Made by a program: the position numbers and the translations under genes. Shown here piece after piece: positions 1 through 9,343 of a DNA stretch of 45,000 nt. Positions within the stretch are counted from its first letter, which is position 1. Each line of letters starts with the position of its first letter. This DNA is from Chromera velia (Eukaryota; Sar; Chromeraceae): assembly GCA_018398765.1 (NCBI GenBank), contig JAHBMJ010004263.1, positions 20,876 to 65,875 of the forward strand. The letters are read 5' to 3'. The notes under the pieces were generated by a model, which worked only from the letters and a program-made list of their open reading frames with translations, made no database searches and was not told where the DNA came from.

Positions 1-104
1 AGTTCTGAGACAGTGGTTTGATTGGTCAGTGTCTGAAGCAAAGCGAAGAACGGAGGAAATATTTGTGTGTTTGTGATTCTTTTGGTTCACTTCTTGCCTG
101 TCTG

Positions 105-105
105 C

Positions 106-133
<28 letters not shown>
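105..133. repeat. (CTGG)n microsatellite
   Basis: A run of tandem CTGG/GGCT units. The remaining sequence from 1 to about 440 shows no convincing coding exon. I looked there for the missing N-terminal exon of the Mpv17-family gene and did not find it. Confidence 0.85.
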
Positions 134-136
<3 letters not shown>

Positions 137-439
137 TCTAGAGACTTTTTGTTGTTAGCGGTGACGGACAGCACGACCTGTTTACTTGTTAGACGAAGTG
201 CGGCGCGTGGGGCATTGGCTTGCGCCTGTGTGGGCGTGTGCGGTCTGTCTAGTGGACGTGGTGCTGTAGCGGTCCCGTTTTTCCTTATCAGGACCTGAGT
301 GTACATGAAAGGGGGGGTGACACAACGGAGCTGGAGACAACGGCCTCTGGGTTTTTTGAGACCATCGGCCCACTAACTGAAAGCACCAGGAAGTCTGTTT
401 GTATGTCCACTCCATAAGTGAACCTTGTGTATGTGTATG

Positions 440-555
440 GTGTGTATGTGCATGTGTGTGTGTGTGTGTGCGTGTGTGTTTGTGTGTATGTGTGTTTGTG
501 TATGTATGTATGTATGTATGTATGTGTATACGCCTCTGTGTGCGCGTGTGTGTGC
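440..555. repeat. (TG)n and (TATG)n microsatellite forming the intron end
   Basis: Long TG runs, then about five TATG units, then more TG, ending in TGTGTGCAG. The last AG (556-557) is the acceptor of the following exon, so the dinucleotide repeat takes the place normally held by a pyrimidine tract. Confidence 0.8.
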
Positions 556-557
556 AG

Positions 558-1155
558 GATGCGAATCGTCCGTTCCGGTCTGATTGGGTTTTTCCTTTTG
601 GGTCCCTTTGCACATACTTACTACGACTTCAACGCTGAGTATCTTAACCAGCTGCCCCTCCTTCTGAAAATCATCATCGACCAAACGCTATACACAGGGA
701 CATATAACACTGTGTACTTCCTGGCGGTTGGAATATTTGGGGGAAGGGACTCGATGGAAGTTGTGGAGGAATACAAGAGGGAGTGGTTCAATATGCTCAA
801 ACTAGGCTGGAAGCTTTGGCCTGCAGTGGGGGTGATCACCTATACGATCATTCCGTCTCGCAACCGGTTGTTGTGGGTGGACGTGATTGAGATCATTTAC
901 TCGGTTCTGCTGTCATTGTTCACCAACGGAGGAGGTCATGGGGGAGGGGGGGAAGAGGCTGGGGAGGTGAAAGAGGGGGGTGGTGCAGGGGGGGAGGAGG
1001 GAGAGTGGAGTTTTGAGAAGGTTGCGAATGAGGTGAAACGTAAACTAGGGTTGGAGGTGGAAGAACCGGAGGTTGAAGAAGAAAAGGTAGATGAGAAGGG
1101 ATTGAGCGTTGAGGGTTTGTTGAAAACTTTGAAAGAAAAGTTTGGAGGGGGGTAG
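558..1155 (+). CDS. Mpv17/PMP22-family membrane protein, C-terminal exon
   Basis: This is the last exon of a protein of the Mpv17/PMP22 family, small integral membrane proteins of mitochondria, peroxisomes or plastids whose transport role is poorly defined. The reading starts with MRIVRSGLIGFF, then the family hallmarks appear in order: a GPFAHTYYD block (the GP..H.WY signature), a KIIIDQT block (K...DQ), a W..WPA block (WKLWPAVGV) and a PSRNRLLWVDVIEIIYSV segment. The exon begins after an AG acceptor at 556-557 with one base completing a codon; the TAG is at 1153-1155. The N-terminal part with the usual G..GD...Q motif is missing and should lie in an exon upstream, perhaps outside the window. 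After the family domain comes an unusual tail of about 75 residues: Gly/Glu-rich, then acidic and Lys-rich (roughly 920-1152), beyond where Mpv17 proteins normally stop. The family call is firm; the organelle is not known. Confidence 0.85.
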
Positions 1156-3336
1156 AGATCCACAAGGAGAATTACATTCGTGTAATGCAGACAAGCGTGT
1201 GAAAAATCCATGTTACTTGATAACAAGGAAGCGAAGAATCAAAAAGTAGTCAGTTGCACGAGTGCATGAATGAACGAATAAATGAAGTGATTTGATTAAC
1301 CGACAAGACTTTTCAAAAAGTGCCTGAACGGAAGGAAATGTAGAAGTTTGAAAGAAAGGGTACATGCCTTCCAGTCAGCCTCTTACTGTCTTTCCTCCTC
1401 CCCCTCGGCCCCCGTCCTCCTCTTTTTCTTTTCGATGAACGCGCTTTCTCTCTTCTCTCTCTTCCCTATCTGTCGAAAGACAGGCGGAAAAGTAGTCACA
1501 CAGAGGAGCAGCACTCCGGGAGCGTTGGACTTTTTTCTTGACACTGGTCTTGCTTTCCTTGTTTGGTCTCTTCTTGTCTTTTTGTTTTCTCTTTGATTTT
1601 TCTTTCCTGCATTTCAACGCAGTGATTTCTCCAGCCTGTCATTCTTTTGGGTTGCCGTTGCGTTCTTTCTCTCTGGCTGTTTCTTTCCTTCCTGTTGTTC
1701 ATGTCCTTCCAACGACCCCTCCACAAGGAGACGAGAGAGAAAGGGGAAGCGATGATCAAGAGAGACAGACAGGGGTACGTACAGACAGATGAGAAAGCAG
1801 CCCACTTAATTGTTTCTGTGGCGACTCTGAAGAAAAAAGCCTCCGAAGGGAGGACACAGCCAAGAGAGATAAGATGACAGGTGTGAGGGTGGAGGGACAT
1901 TTGCTTGCCACGGAGCCAGTCGAATGAGGTTGGAGACCGACCGGTTGAGGCTGCTCAGTTGAGACAGGAGGGATGAGGCGGCACATGTGCGCACCTGGAT
2001 GTTTGATCGATTGCAGAAAAGAGGGAGGGAGTGAGGTGCAGCGATCGGATTTTTTTGGCCAAGCCCTTGTCAGACAGCCATTCACGCCATGCAGCCCTTC
2101 AGGCTTGGTACCCGTTCTAGACTTGCGCAGGTCTCTCTCTCTTTGTTCCTACCTTCCTTCCTTCCTTCCTTCCTCTCTCTTTACGCTTCTGCTTTTTCTG
2201 TTTCCTGTTATTGCTCTTTTTCTCTTCATCTCCATTTCTGCCTCTCGTTTTTTTTACAATCATCCCTCCTCTGCCGCCCCTCTGTGCAGTCACTTTTCTT
2301 CTTTCCCCTCACTGTTCTTTCTTCTTCCCTCCCCCTTCCTTCCTCTCTGATGTGAATGGTAAAGAGAGAGTTTGCCTCATAGATCGGTCACTCGGTTTGT
2401 TGTTTGTCTGTCGAGTCCTCGACGATGCGGTCTCTTCTCTTCTCTTCTCTTCTCTTCCTCTCCCTTCTCTCCCTCTTCCTCCTCGTCTGTTTTCCCTTCG
2501 CCATGGCTGCGTGGAAGAGCGTCGGAGTACCTGGCGCAGTGACACAAAAAATCCAGTCGCTCTCCTGTTGCTGAGTGCCCTCTCCCTCTCTTGGCCCGAA
2601 ACGGTAACGTAAATGCAGACAGCGGAAGAGAAGTGGTCGAGAGCTCCAGTTGTGTAGATAGAGAGGGAATGGGAAGAGGCCTCACTGGTGGGGTTGCTTG
2701 CTGACTGGCTGGCCGGAGCTGTGCAGATTATTGATGAGATTGTTTGAGTCGCAGGTTGACAAAGCGATGCACAAAGTAGGTGACCATTACCGAGAGAAAA
2801 GGAGAGAACGAAGTTTGAAGCAGGAGAGAAAGAAGTTTGAAGCGAAGGAAAAGGTGTGCGGCCGGGAACATTCCCGATTGGTATCCTAAGAGGCACCGCC
2901 GCCGGCGGCGCGTCTAGAGCATTGTGCCACCGGGACCCTCGTTTTTATGCTTGTTCAACCCATAGGTTCAACCTCTCTTTATTTGAACTTGTTCGAAGTT
3001 TCAACCTAGGTTTCAACTTTCACAACGACTGAAAATGAACATCAAATCAATGAGTTATTGACATTTTGGTATATGTACTAAAAGTATTATTCAAAATTTA
3101 TTTTGAACAGTAAATTGACTAGTAAATTGAACTTCTATGTTTCGTAATTGTAGCAGAGACTTATATAGACTTTTCGGTATAGGAAATTTAGGAAACTAGT
3201 TAGGAAACATACTTAGTAGGTGTCATATGATCTAGATTAAGTGGATTGAACAGTATTATTTAAACTCAAGTGGATTAAACTTTCTCACAGCTGTTTTATA
3301 TGAAAGCAACGTCGTTGTAGATTCAGACTATTATTA
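1156..3336. other. Intergenic low-complexity and AT-rich DNA
   Basis: I see no credible gene. From 1350 to 2890 the plus strand is strongly pyrimidine-rich in blocks, with (CCTT)n near 2150-2176 and (CTCTT)n near 2431-2458. The open frames here are low-complexity Ser/Leu/Phe or Arg/Glu strings. A perfect 14-base palindrome of CGCC/GGCG units lies at 2897-2910. From about 2940 the DNA becomes AT-rich, with many short GTTCAA/TTGAAC repeats, leading into the terminal repeat at 3347. Confidence 0.6.
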
Positions 3337-3346
3337 GTGTCCTGCC
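3337..3346. repeat. Left target-site duplication of the Mutator-like element
   Basis: GTGTCCTGCC immediately precedes the terminal repeat TAGGCGTTGGCTAAAG. The partner GTGTCTTGCT at 17735-17744 follows the inverted copy. They match at 8 of 10 positions and both mismatches are C/T. A duplication of 9-10 bases is typical of Mutator-like elements. Confidence 0.5.
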
Positions 3347-3640
3347 TAGGCGTTGGCTAAAGAAAAAAAAAAAAAAGATTGCCCAAAACCCATTACTTTT
3401 TTTCTTTTTTTTTTTCTTTTTCAGTCAAACAACCTAGTCAAACAACTGTTGTTCAAGTGTTATACACTAGCAAGTGTTGTTGATGTGTTGCACAACTGTT
3501 GTTAAGTGTTGTTTAGGGTAAAAAAGTAAAAAAGAATCCACCGGAACTATAGTGTGTCACAATAAGAATTTGTAGAACCTTTTGTATCACAATGATTTGT
3601 GATACAATAATTGTGATTTTAAGAGCTTTTGACCGATTCA
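3347..3640 (+). repeat. Left terminal inverted repeat
   Basis: This is the inverted counterpart of about 17530-17734. The outer 17 bases match with one C/T difference, followed by an A run, a T/C-rich run and the GGAACTATAGTGTGTCACAA block. The left arm has about 100 extra bases with repeated ACAACTGTTGTT motifs. Within it, TTGTATCACAA and TTTGTGATACAA face each other near 3583-3608 as a short hairpin. Confidence 0.6.
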
Positions 3641-3964
3641 ATTAAATCACACTTATGTGTGAAAAAAATAGTTGTAGATCGCGTGTTTATGGTGTTTGGT
3701 ACGGCTTGAACTCTAGCTTGAACTGCGTCGGGGGGGAGCGGCATAATTGTATATTAGCCGCTGCGGGCCGCGCGGACTTCAGCGTCACTCCGCACATACA
3801 CATATGAATAAATCCTGCATGACCCCGTGAGAAAAACAGTTGCACACAAACTCGTGCAAACTATATAACGCAACCTTAGCCAAGCCGAAACCATCAAACC
3901 ATGTCCCGCCTGAGCCGCCTCATTGTACACTGGAACATCTCCCTTAATTGGGATTCTAACACTC

Positions 3965-3968
3965 CCGA
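3965..3968. repeat. Target-site duplication of the LTR retrotransposon (left)
   Basis: CCGA directly abuts the TG of the LTR and is repeated at 17345-17348 directly after the CA of the other LTR. The match is exact at 4 bases and fails at 5. Confidence 0.7.
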
Positions 3969-4431
3969 TGTTAAGGTCTACTTAGAGGGGTTGGCGCTAG
4001 TGAGTGCTTGCAGAGGTTCAAGGGTCTTCAGGGCTTGATGTCGCTGGAGCGGTTCAGGTCGATCCCTAGTGACAGACTCGATCGATGTCAGGAGCATGGA
4101 GCTTTCTTGTGATTCAGCGATCGATCTGATTTTATAGTAGTCTTCCAGAAAGTCTTTCGGAACTCTTTCATATAATTTCGATCGAAATGCGACAGGCCAA
4201 AATCTGTATTGTACAGGATGTTAACGTTCCGTCTCTTTTCTTGTTGATCCTTAAAAAGGCGGGTAGCGAGGATTGAACCTATGATCTTCTGTTTGTTAAT
4301 GTTGTATGTTAACCACTAAGTCATGAACGTAAGCGATACACACCATTCTCTTTTGCTTAGCACTATTTTTGATTAAGTCAATTTATTTAATTCTCATTTT
4401 CTCTCTAGTCACGCTTTGATAGCGTATAGCA
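3969..4431 (-). repeat. 3' LTR
   Basis: This LTR is the same length as the copy at 16882-17344. My hand alignment gives 15 substitutions and no indels over 463 bases (about 3.2%), 14 of them transitions. On the plus strand it reads TGTTAAGG...GTATAGCA. It contains the tRNA-like unit annotated separately. Confidence 0.95.
4253..4330 (-). ncRNA. tRNA-like Pol III unit inside the 3' LTR
   Basis: On the minus strand a box A-like TGACTTAGTGG (4313-4323) is followed at the canonical tRNA spacing of 44 bases by a box B-like GGTTCAATCC (4270-4279). A TTTTT run (4253-4257) follows about a dozen bases later, as in a Pol III terminator. The acceptor, D and anticodon stems do not pair properly, so this is not a working tRNA. 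It could be a decayed tRNA, a tRNA-derived SINE fixed in the LTR, or an internal promoter. Confidence 0.4.
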
Positions 4432-4444
4432 TTCGCCCCTTTCT
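4432..4444 (-). promoter_or_regulatory. Polypurine tract
   Basis: In element sense AGAAAGGGGCGAA directly abuts the TG of the 3' LTR, where plus-strand DNA synthesis would be primed. A diverged second copy of this tract plus the first LTR bases lies at 4485-4509. Confidence 0.75.
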
Positions 4445-5042
4445 AAGATTGAGATTCCATGCTCGATTCATATATGATGTAATCGCATAGCATTTGCTCC
4501 TTTCTAGGCAATTAATACTATATAGAGTTCAGTACGGTCGTTAAAAAAAAATTTAACATTCCTGATGCTTCACCGATTCTTAAGGTTGTGTTTTTTTTTT
4601 TCCTCTCTTTTTTTTCTTTTTTTTGTACTTCAAGGACTGTTTCAGATCATGTGTTCTTATTACCATTCTTTTTTTTTTTTCAGTACCGCATGCATGTAGT
4701 AATACCGTAACGTACTCATAGACACTTTTGCACATTGGTTATGCGCATGCACACACCATATACAATTCACGCACTGACACGTGGACTTCATAGACTCATC
4801 AAACGGATTAATCGAGCTAAATCATAAGGGAAGCCGCACATTTAATCCAATCAGCGATTCACGCACCGTCGGAGCATCGCAGCACATCATCACAGAGCAA
4901 CACTCAGAGCAACATCGCGATGCATGTTTCATCGTACCTCATCGCAACACATGCATGCATCATTGCAACACCTTAATTATGAGCGCGCGCAGCCCCGCAA
5001 AGCACTCGAGATCGCGCGACCGCGAGGGAGAAAAAAAAAAAT
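4445..5042. other. 3' untranslated DNA of the retrotransposon
   Basis: No gene seen. It holds the extra tract/LTR junction copy (4485-4509), several long T runs (4590-4680; A runs in element sense) and a stretch of short CATCG/GCATGCA-type repeats near 4860-4970. Confidence 0.6.
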
Positions 5043-5588
5043 TCACTGTCCAGCGCGCCTAATTCTCTCCATCGTGACCTTCACCTTGGTCACTGCCCAG
5101 GTTCGAGAGTCCACTGGGTATCGGATGCATCTGTACGCGGGGTTCTTCCTCCTCTGAACTTTGCCCTCGATGCTCTCCACGAGTCTCTCTCTTCCCTTGA
5201 TTACTCTCTTTGTTTTTTTCTGGGCCGCCACTTCCTCCTGTTTGATCTCTTCCTGCTTGATGATATACGGGAGCATGTCAGGGTTGATGTCAGGTTGCTG
5301 GAAAACTGGATGAGGAGACTGCGAGGCGAAGGGGTTATATCGGTGAGTCTCCTCTTTCTCGGTCTTGCTTTTTGTCGTTGTGGTTGGTGTGGTGACCTTT
5401 GAGAGGTTTTCTCTCCATGCTGCGGCTCCTTCCTCAGTCTGGGTATCTGTGTTCATAGCGGCTTGGATATGTGCTTTGGCTTGGGAGGAGAAGGAGTGTG
5501 GGATCGGCATCTGGTTCGGATAGTCAGGGTACGGGGTAGGGTAGGTGCTGGGACCATTGTTTGCGAACATGTTGGCTTTTGTTTCCAT
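5043..5588 (-). CDS. ORF3 of the retrotransposon, unknown function
   Basis: An uninterrupted 181-codon frame with an ATG start (5586-5588) and a TGA stop (5043-5045). It is in the same orientation as gag-pol and lies about 2.8 kb downstream of the chromodomain. The N-terminal third is Pro/Tyr/Asn-rich (STYPTPYPDYPNQMPIPHS). The middle is Thr/Lys/Glu-rich. Then come a KQEEIKQEE repeat and a strongly basic C-terminus (KKTKRVIKGRERL, VQRRKNPAYRCIRYP). There is no signal peptide or membrane segment, so it does not look like an envelope protein. I do not recognise it. It stays open while gag and pol carry several stops, although a frame of 181 codons can survive by chance. It may be an accessory nucleic-acid-binding protein; that is a guess from charge alone. 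Confidence 0.4.
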   Translation of the reverse strand: METKANMFANNGPSTYPTPYPDYPNQMPIPHSFSSQAKAHIQAAMNTDTQTEEGAAAWRENLSKVTTPTTTTKSKTEKEETHRYNPFASQSPHPVFQQPDINPDMLPYIIKQEEIKQEEVAAQKKTKRVIKGRERLVESIEGKVQRRKNPAYRCIRYPVDSRTWAVTKVKVTMERIRRAGQ

Positions 5589-6672
5589 AGGTGTAAGAGT
5601 TTCTTGAAGAAGGAAGTGGTTATGATCAGGCTTAAGAGGATTTGGATTTCAGCTGGTTCAACTTGATCACAGTGATTGAAGAGTGGGGTTTGAAGAAAAT
5701 TGCCAAAAGTTTCGAAGAGGGTCGATCGAGATGTCGGGCTTGCAATTTCTTTGTGGGGATGGTCGATCGATTCGGCCAGCTGTCGGCCGAATATACGTGT
5801 CTGTGCATGTCTCTTATTCGGCTTTCAGCCGAATTCGGTTGAAAAGAATCGGTTTTCGGACGGGGAAAGGCCTCTCTTTTCCGATTTTTCGCCTCCTTAA
5901 CGTGTTTCTTTCGGCCGCTTGCCGGTCGCTTCTCAGCCGATCTCCAGCCGAATTTTTGTTTTGCTGTCGTCTCCTGTAGCAAGCTCTCGACATCTTTCAC
6001 AGCTCACCTTGAGATTCAGTGTCGCTCGTGCCGATTACTCGGTATCTCCTCCCCCCCTCCTTTATCTTTGGGTTACTCTCTGGTGTCAACTCTTGTCATG
6101 AGTCTCGCAAATACTACTCTGAGTCTTCCCATTCCGGTGTAACTCTTGTTTATCGTGGTCAGTCACTGCCTTGCTGTTGTTTGACGTGTGGTCATGCCTT
6201 CTTCTATTCTCCAGTAGTGTCGCTGTACTCTGTAGTGAGTCTCTTCTACCTCGGTGTACCCTTTCACTCCAAGTCAGCTCAAAGGGTGAGGTCGGTCCAT
6301 GATATGCCAATCCTACCATATCTTTTATGACGATCAAGCTGCTGTTGTCTAGTTACATACTCGTCTCTTTTCTGACTCATCCTTATGTTGCTCCCTCTTT
6401 CTGTTTGCATCTTGCTGATTTACATCTCTGTGGACTGGATCCGATATTCAAGTCCTCCTTCATGATCTATGATGTCATCGATACATCGATCTTTATCGTC
6501 GAGTCCTTCCACTACGAGTCGATTGCACGTATGCAACATGTGTCTCCTGATCTCCATCGTCCTCTCGCCGTTCCAGCACGTCTCCTCCGTTCTCCTCTTG
6601 GTCCATTCTCAGCATCACATGGATCATCCACCGTGCTTTCTTCCACGGAAGGGATCCCTACACTCACATCCG

Positions 6673-6780
6673 CGGCAAGGATCTCTCTGCTTACGTCTAC
6701 GGCAAGGATTTCTCTGCGTGCGTCTACGGCAAGGATCTCTATGTCTACATCTACGGCATGGATCTCTATGCATCTTCTCT
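6673..6780. repeat. 27-base minisatellite, four units
   Basis: Units start at 6673, 6700, 6727 and 6754 with CGGCAAGGAT (the last with CGGCATGGAT). The exact 27-base spacing gives 9-codon repeats in any frame. Confidence 0.85.
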
Positions 6781-6871
6781 ACCTCGTCGCCATCTTCTTT
6801 TTCCTTCAGGTGGGCACTTTCAAAAAAAATTGATCAGAACGATCTTTCTTTCTCTCTCTTCTCGCATTTCC

Positions 6872-6985
6872 TGTCACGTTGTCCTCGTCTCCCTTCTCTT
6901 TCTTTTTGCAGTTCTTGTCACGCTATTCTCTTCTCCCTTCTCTTTCTTTTCACAGTTCTTGTCACGCTGTTCTCGTCTCTCCTTG
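6872..6985. repeat. 44-base tandem repeat, about 2.5 units
   Basis: Units starting TGTCACG at 6872, 6916 and 6960, each with a CCCTTCTCTTTCTTTT-type pyrimidine run and a CAGTTCT end. Confidence 0.8.
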
Positions 6986-7738
6986 AGTTTGATCCGTCTC
7001 ATTCTTTCTCTTCTCCTTTGGTTGCCTCTTCTCGAGTATATGAGTGTATTGCCCCTTTCTATGCTCTAACTTAGGCTCACTGGTCATTCATTTACTCGCT
7101 TTCTTTCTCTTTCTGTTTCTCTCTGATGCTTGTCTGTTTGCAGGGCTCTCCGAGGCGGTGTAACTCGACGTTCATTGTCAAGTCGTTCGTCGATGTCTCT
7201 TTCTTGAGTCTCGCCATTCTCTGCCATCTCTATCCGTCTCCTGCTGTCTCTTGTCTTTTTGTGTCTTTGTTTTTTTTGTATTTAAAGGAGTGGGTGGTTG
7301 ATTGGGTAAGTGAAGAATGAGGGGTGATTGGGTGAGTGAGTAGATGCGGGTGAGTGAAGAAGGTTCTCATAGACTAGTTGGTGGGTGAATACGTATGGGT
7401 GTGGTCGTTGGGTCGTGGCACACTCAGCCTTCTGCTGAGTGCCTATACTATTCGCACCCTTTCAGATGTAAAGAGTGAATGCACCAAAGTGCCAACCACT
7501 TGTGAGTTTAGAGAATTTGCTTGTGTCTGTATGAGCATTTTTTTTTTGAATAAGCCTGGGCGCGAGGCTTGGTTCAGTATTTATGTGTGTGTGTGTGTGT
7601 GTGTATGTATGTGTGCAGGTCAATGATGATGATGTACTGGGGAGCGGGGGCCCAGTACGAGCAATTGAGCGGCAACCTTACCTCTCCCCGGGAGGTCCTG
7701 GTGGTGTGAGTGGCCAACTCACCCCTTGAGGGACCTTT

Positions 7739-7754
7739 TATGCGCATGCGCATA
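7739..7754. repeat. Perfect 16-base palindrome
   Basis: TATGCGCATGCGCATA is its own reverse complement. It lies in the 3' region of the retrotransposon. Confidence 0.8.
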
Positions 7755-7917
7755 CAACTTCTCGCCGCGAAGGCGTCAGGACCGGAAGCTGTGGGTTATA
7801 TGTGCGTCTGGCAGGTCAGTGTTATCTGCCTTTATTCATCAGTCACCGATCGGTACGCGGTGCTGCTCCAGGGAGGGTTTGTGTGTATAAGTGCATGCAC
7901 TAGTGTATACATGGATG

Positions 7918-8040
7918 AATGGGTGATCGGGTGGATGGATGGATGGATAGATGGATGGATGGATGGATGGATAGATGGATAGATAGATGGATAGGTGGGT
8001 CGATGGATGGCTAGATAGATGGGTGGATGGATAGATGAAT
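7918..8040. repeat. (GATG)n/(GATA)n microsatellite
   Basis: Imperfect tetranucleotide tract of GATG and GATA units with a few interruptions. Confidence 0.9.
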
Positions 8041-8423
8041 GGTTGATTCGAATGATGGATCGTTGTCGGTTTGAGGTTTTTTACGCCTAATTTCTCTTTT
8101 GAGATGACTTGATGTTTATCCAGTTAAACTGCTTTTCGAGTTTTTGGGTTTGCTTTATTTTGATTCAATCGATCAAATTTTTTTTCGAGGTCTGGCAAGG
8201 AGTTACGGCAGAGAGGGATTTGGTGGAGCTCTGTGTTCGGTCTTTCTCTATTCATCAATTCCATTAGTCACTCAATCGATCCTATCGTTAGCGGCAGCAT
8301 GCTTCGGGTCCGTTCGATTTCGACTTAAGGTATTACTCCATCCGTCATTCATATATGGATCATGCAGACATTCATTTTATTCATCATTCATGTCATGATA
8401 AATTGTTCTCGGTCTGGCTTCCT

Positions 8424-8606
8424 TCATTTTGCTTTCATGATTTCCGTCCCTCTTTTGACTTTTGGTCCCTCCTCGAATTCTCGAATGAGTGCAGGACAGT
8501 CGCAGTCTTCTCTATCGGTCCACCACGACTCGTCCGGGTACCCCTCATAGACGAGTGAGTATTGAACTTTCCCGTCTTTTTCTCTTTTTTCTATGACTTC
8601 TTTCAC
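8424..8606 (-). pseudogene. Chromodomain at the end of pol
   Basis: The frame reads KEVIEKREKDGKVQYSLVYE, then GYPDESWWTDRED, then CPALIREFEE. This is the chromodomain pattern: a V.I...R...G...Y.VKW.GY strand-turn, the W/WE segment, and the C..LI..F helix. In chromoviruses this module follows integrase and steers insertion to chromatin carrying particular histone marks. It lies in a different frame from the integrase C-terminal stretch, which stops at 8603-8605, so either a small indel or a frame change separates them. No ATG starts it; its first codon as a separate frame would be GTG. Confidence 0.85.
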
Positions 8607-9340
8607 ATTCTAGTCTGACATCGCACTCCTGTTCTGTCTCTGTCTTCTTTTTCAACCATTTGCTTCTTCTGTCTCATCTTTTTCTTTTCGGTCTCGAGGG
8701 AATGCTTGAACGGCAACACGCTTTCGCTCTGTGTGGAAGCCGAGCTTTGCTGTTCGATTACTTGCCAGTAGATGGCTTCGAGAACAGTTCTTGCAGAGTC
8801 ACGGTTTGTGAGTGTGTCCTGTTTATTTCCAGTAAGTTCTCTTCTTTCTACTTTCCAGTTTCCCTTTCTGTCTCGAGCTTTCCTTACAAGTGCTCCTTCC
8901 AAGAAATGCAATGTGAAGTGCTGTTCCCCTTTGACTGTCCTGATGTTTTCTATTCTCGCCTTGATTCGTTCTTTCACCTGCAACTCTCCTGCTGAGTGAT
9001 AGTAAAAGAGAATGGTCTCTCCTTCCCTCAACGGCTTCCTGTCGGGAAAGAAATCGAATCCCTTTTTCGGAAGCGGTCGAGTTTCCGTTTCTATTTCCTC
9101 ATCCTCCTGTTTTTTGTTGTCTCCATCTGCAGGCGATCTCATCTTCTTCTCTGTGTTTCTTTCTTGTCCTTCTTTTTTCTCAGGTTGGTCGTTCTGTTCT
9201 TCTTTCTTCACATGCGTATTAAAAATCTCTTCGTTTTCCTTGTAATCTCTGCTGAAGTACGGTTTCACTCTGTGTCTGTTTACCGTTTGGCTTGATTGGC
9301 TTCCCGGCTTTTTGATGACTAGAGTGCGATTCGGTCTCAC
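8603..9340 (-). pseudogene. Integrase C-terminal region and linker
   Basis: The same frame as the integrase core, entered after an in-frame TAA at 9341-9343. It begins VRPNRTLVIKKPG and continues with VNRHRVKPYF, the short motif that usually follows the GPY/F module of Ty3/gypsy integrases (a GPY lies just before the TAA). The next 200 residues are charged and low-complexity, longer than the usual link to the chromodomain, with a more structured GETILFYYHSAGELQVKERI stretch. Confidence 0.65.
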
Positions 9341-9343
9341 TTA

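Larger units (their letters stand above)
5589..8423. other. Long 3' region of the retrotransposon without recognised genes
   Basis: About 2.8 kb between the chromodomain and ORF3. The plus strand is pyrimidine-rich for long stretches. Contents: a cluster of TTCGGC/GCCGAA motifs (5768-5955), a 27-base minisatellite (6673-6780), a 44-base repeat (6872-6985), a (TG)n run (7581-7612), a GTACTGGG...CCCAGTAC stem (about 7634-7658), a perfect 16-base palindrome (7739-7754) and a (GATG)n/(GATA)n tract (7918-8040). The open frames follow the low-complexity composition and look non-coding. Confidence 0.5.

Noticed and set aside
182-684. His/Thr-rich and Val/Cys-rich open frames over the TG repeats
   Set aside because: They are translations of a dinucleotide microsatellite. 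The real reading starts after the acceptor at 557.
1348-2896. Several open frames of 60-195 codons
   Set aside because: All follow pyrimidine- or purine-rich low-complexity DNA on both strands and show no domain.
4253-4330. A functional tRNA gene in the LTR
   Set aside because: Boxes and spacing fit but the acceptor, D and anticodon stems do not pair; it is listed only as tRNA-like.
6019-7074. Plus-strand frames of 100-200 codons in the retroelement 3' region
   Set aside because: They run antisense to the element, are Ser/Leu/Phe-rich from CT-rich DNA, and contain the 27-base and 44-base repeats; no protein family is visible.
7910-8040. CRISPR-like or other regular array
   Set aside because: Simple GATG/GATA microsatellite without spacers.
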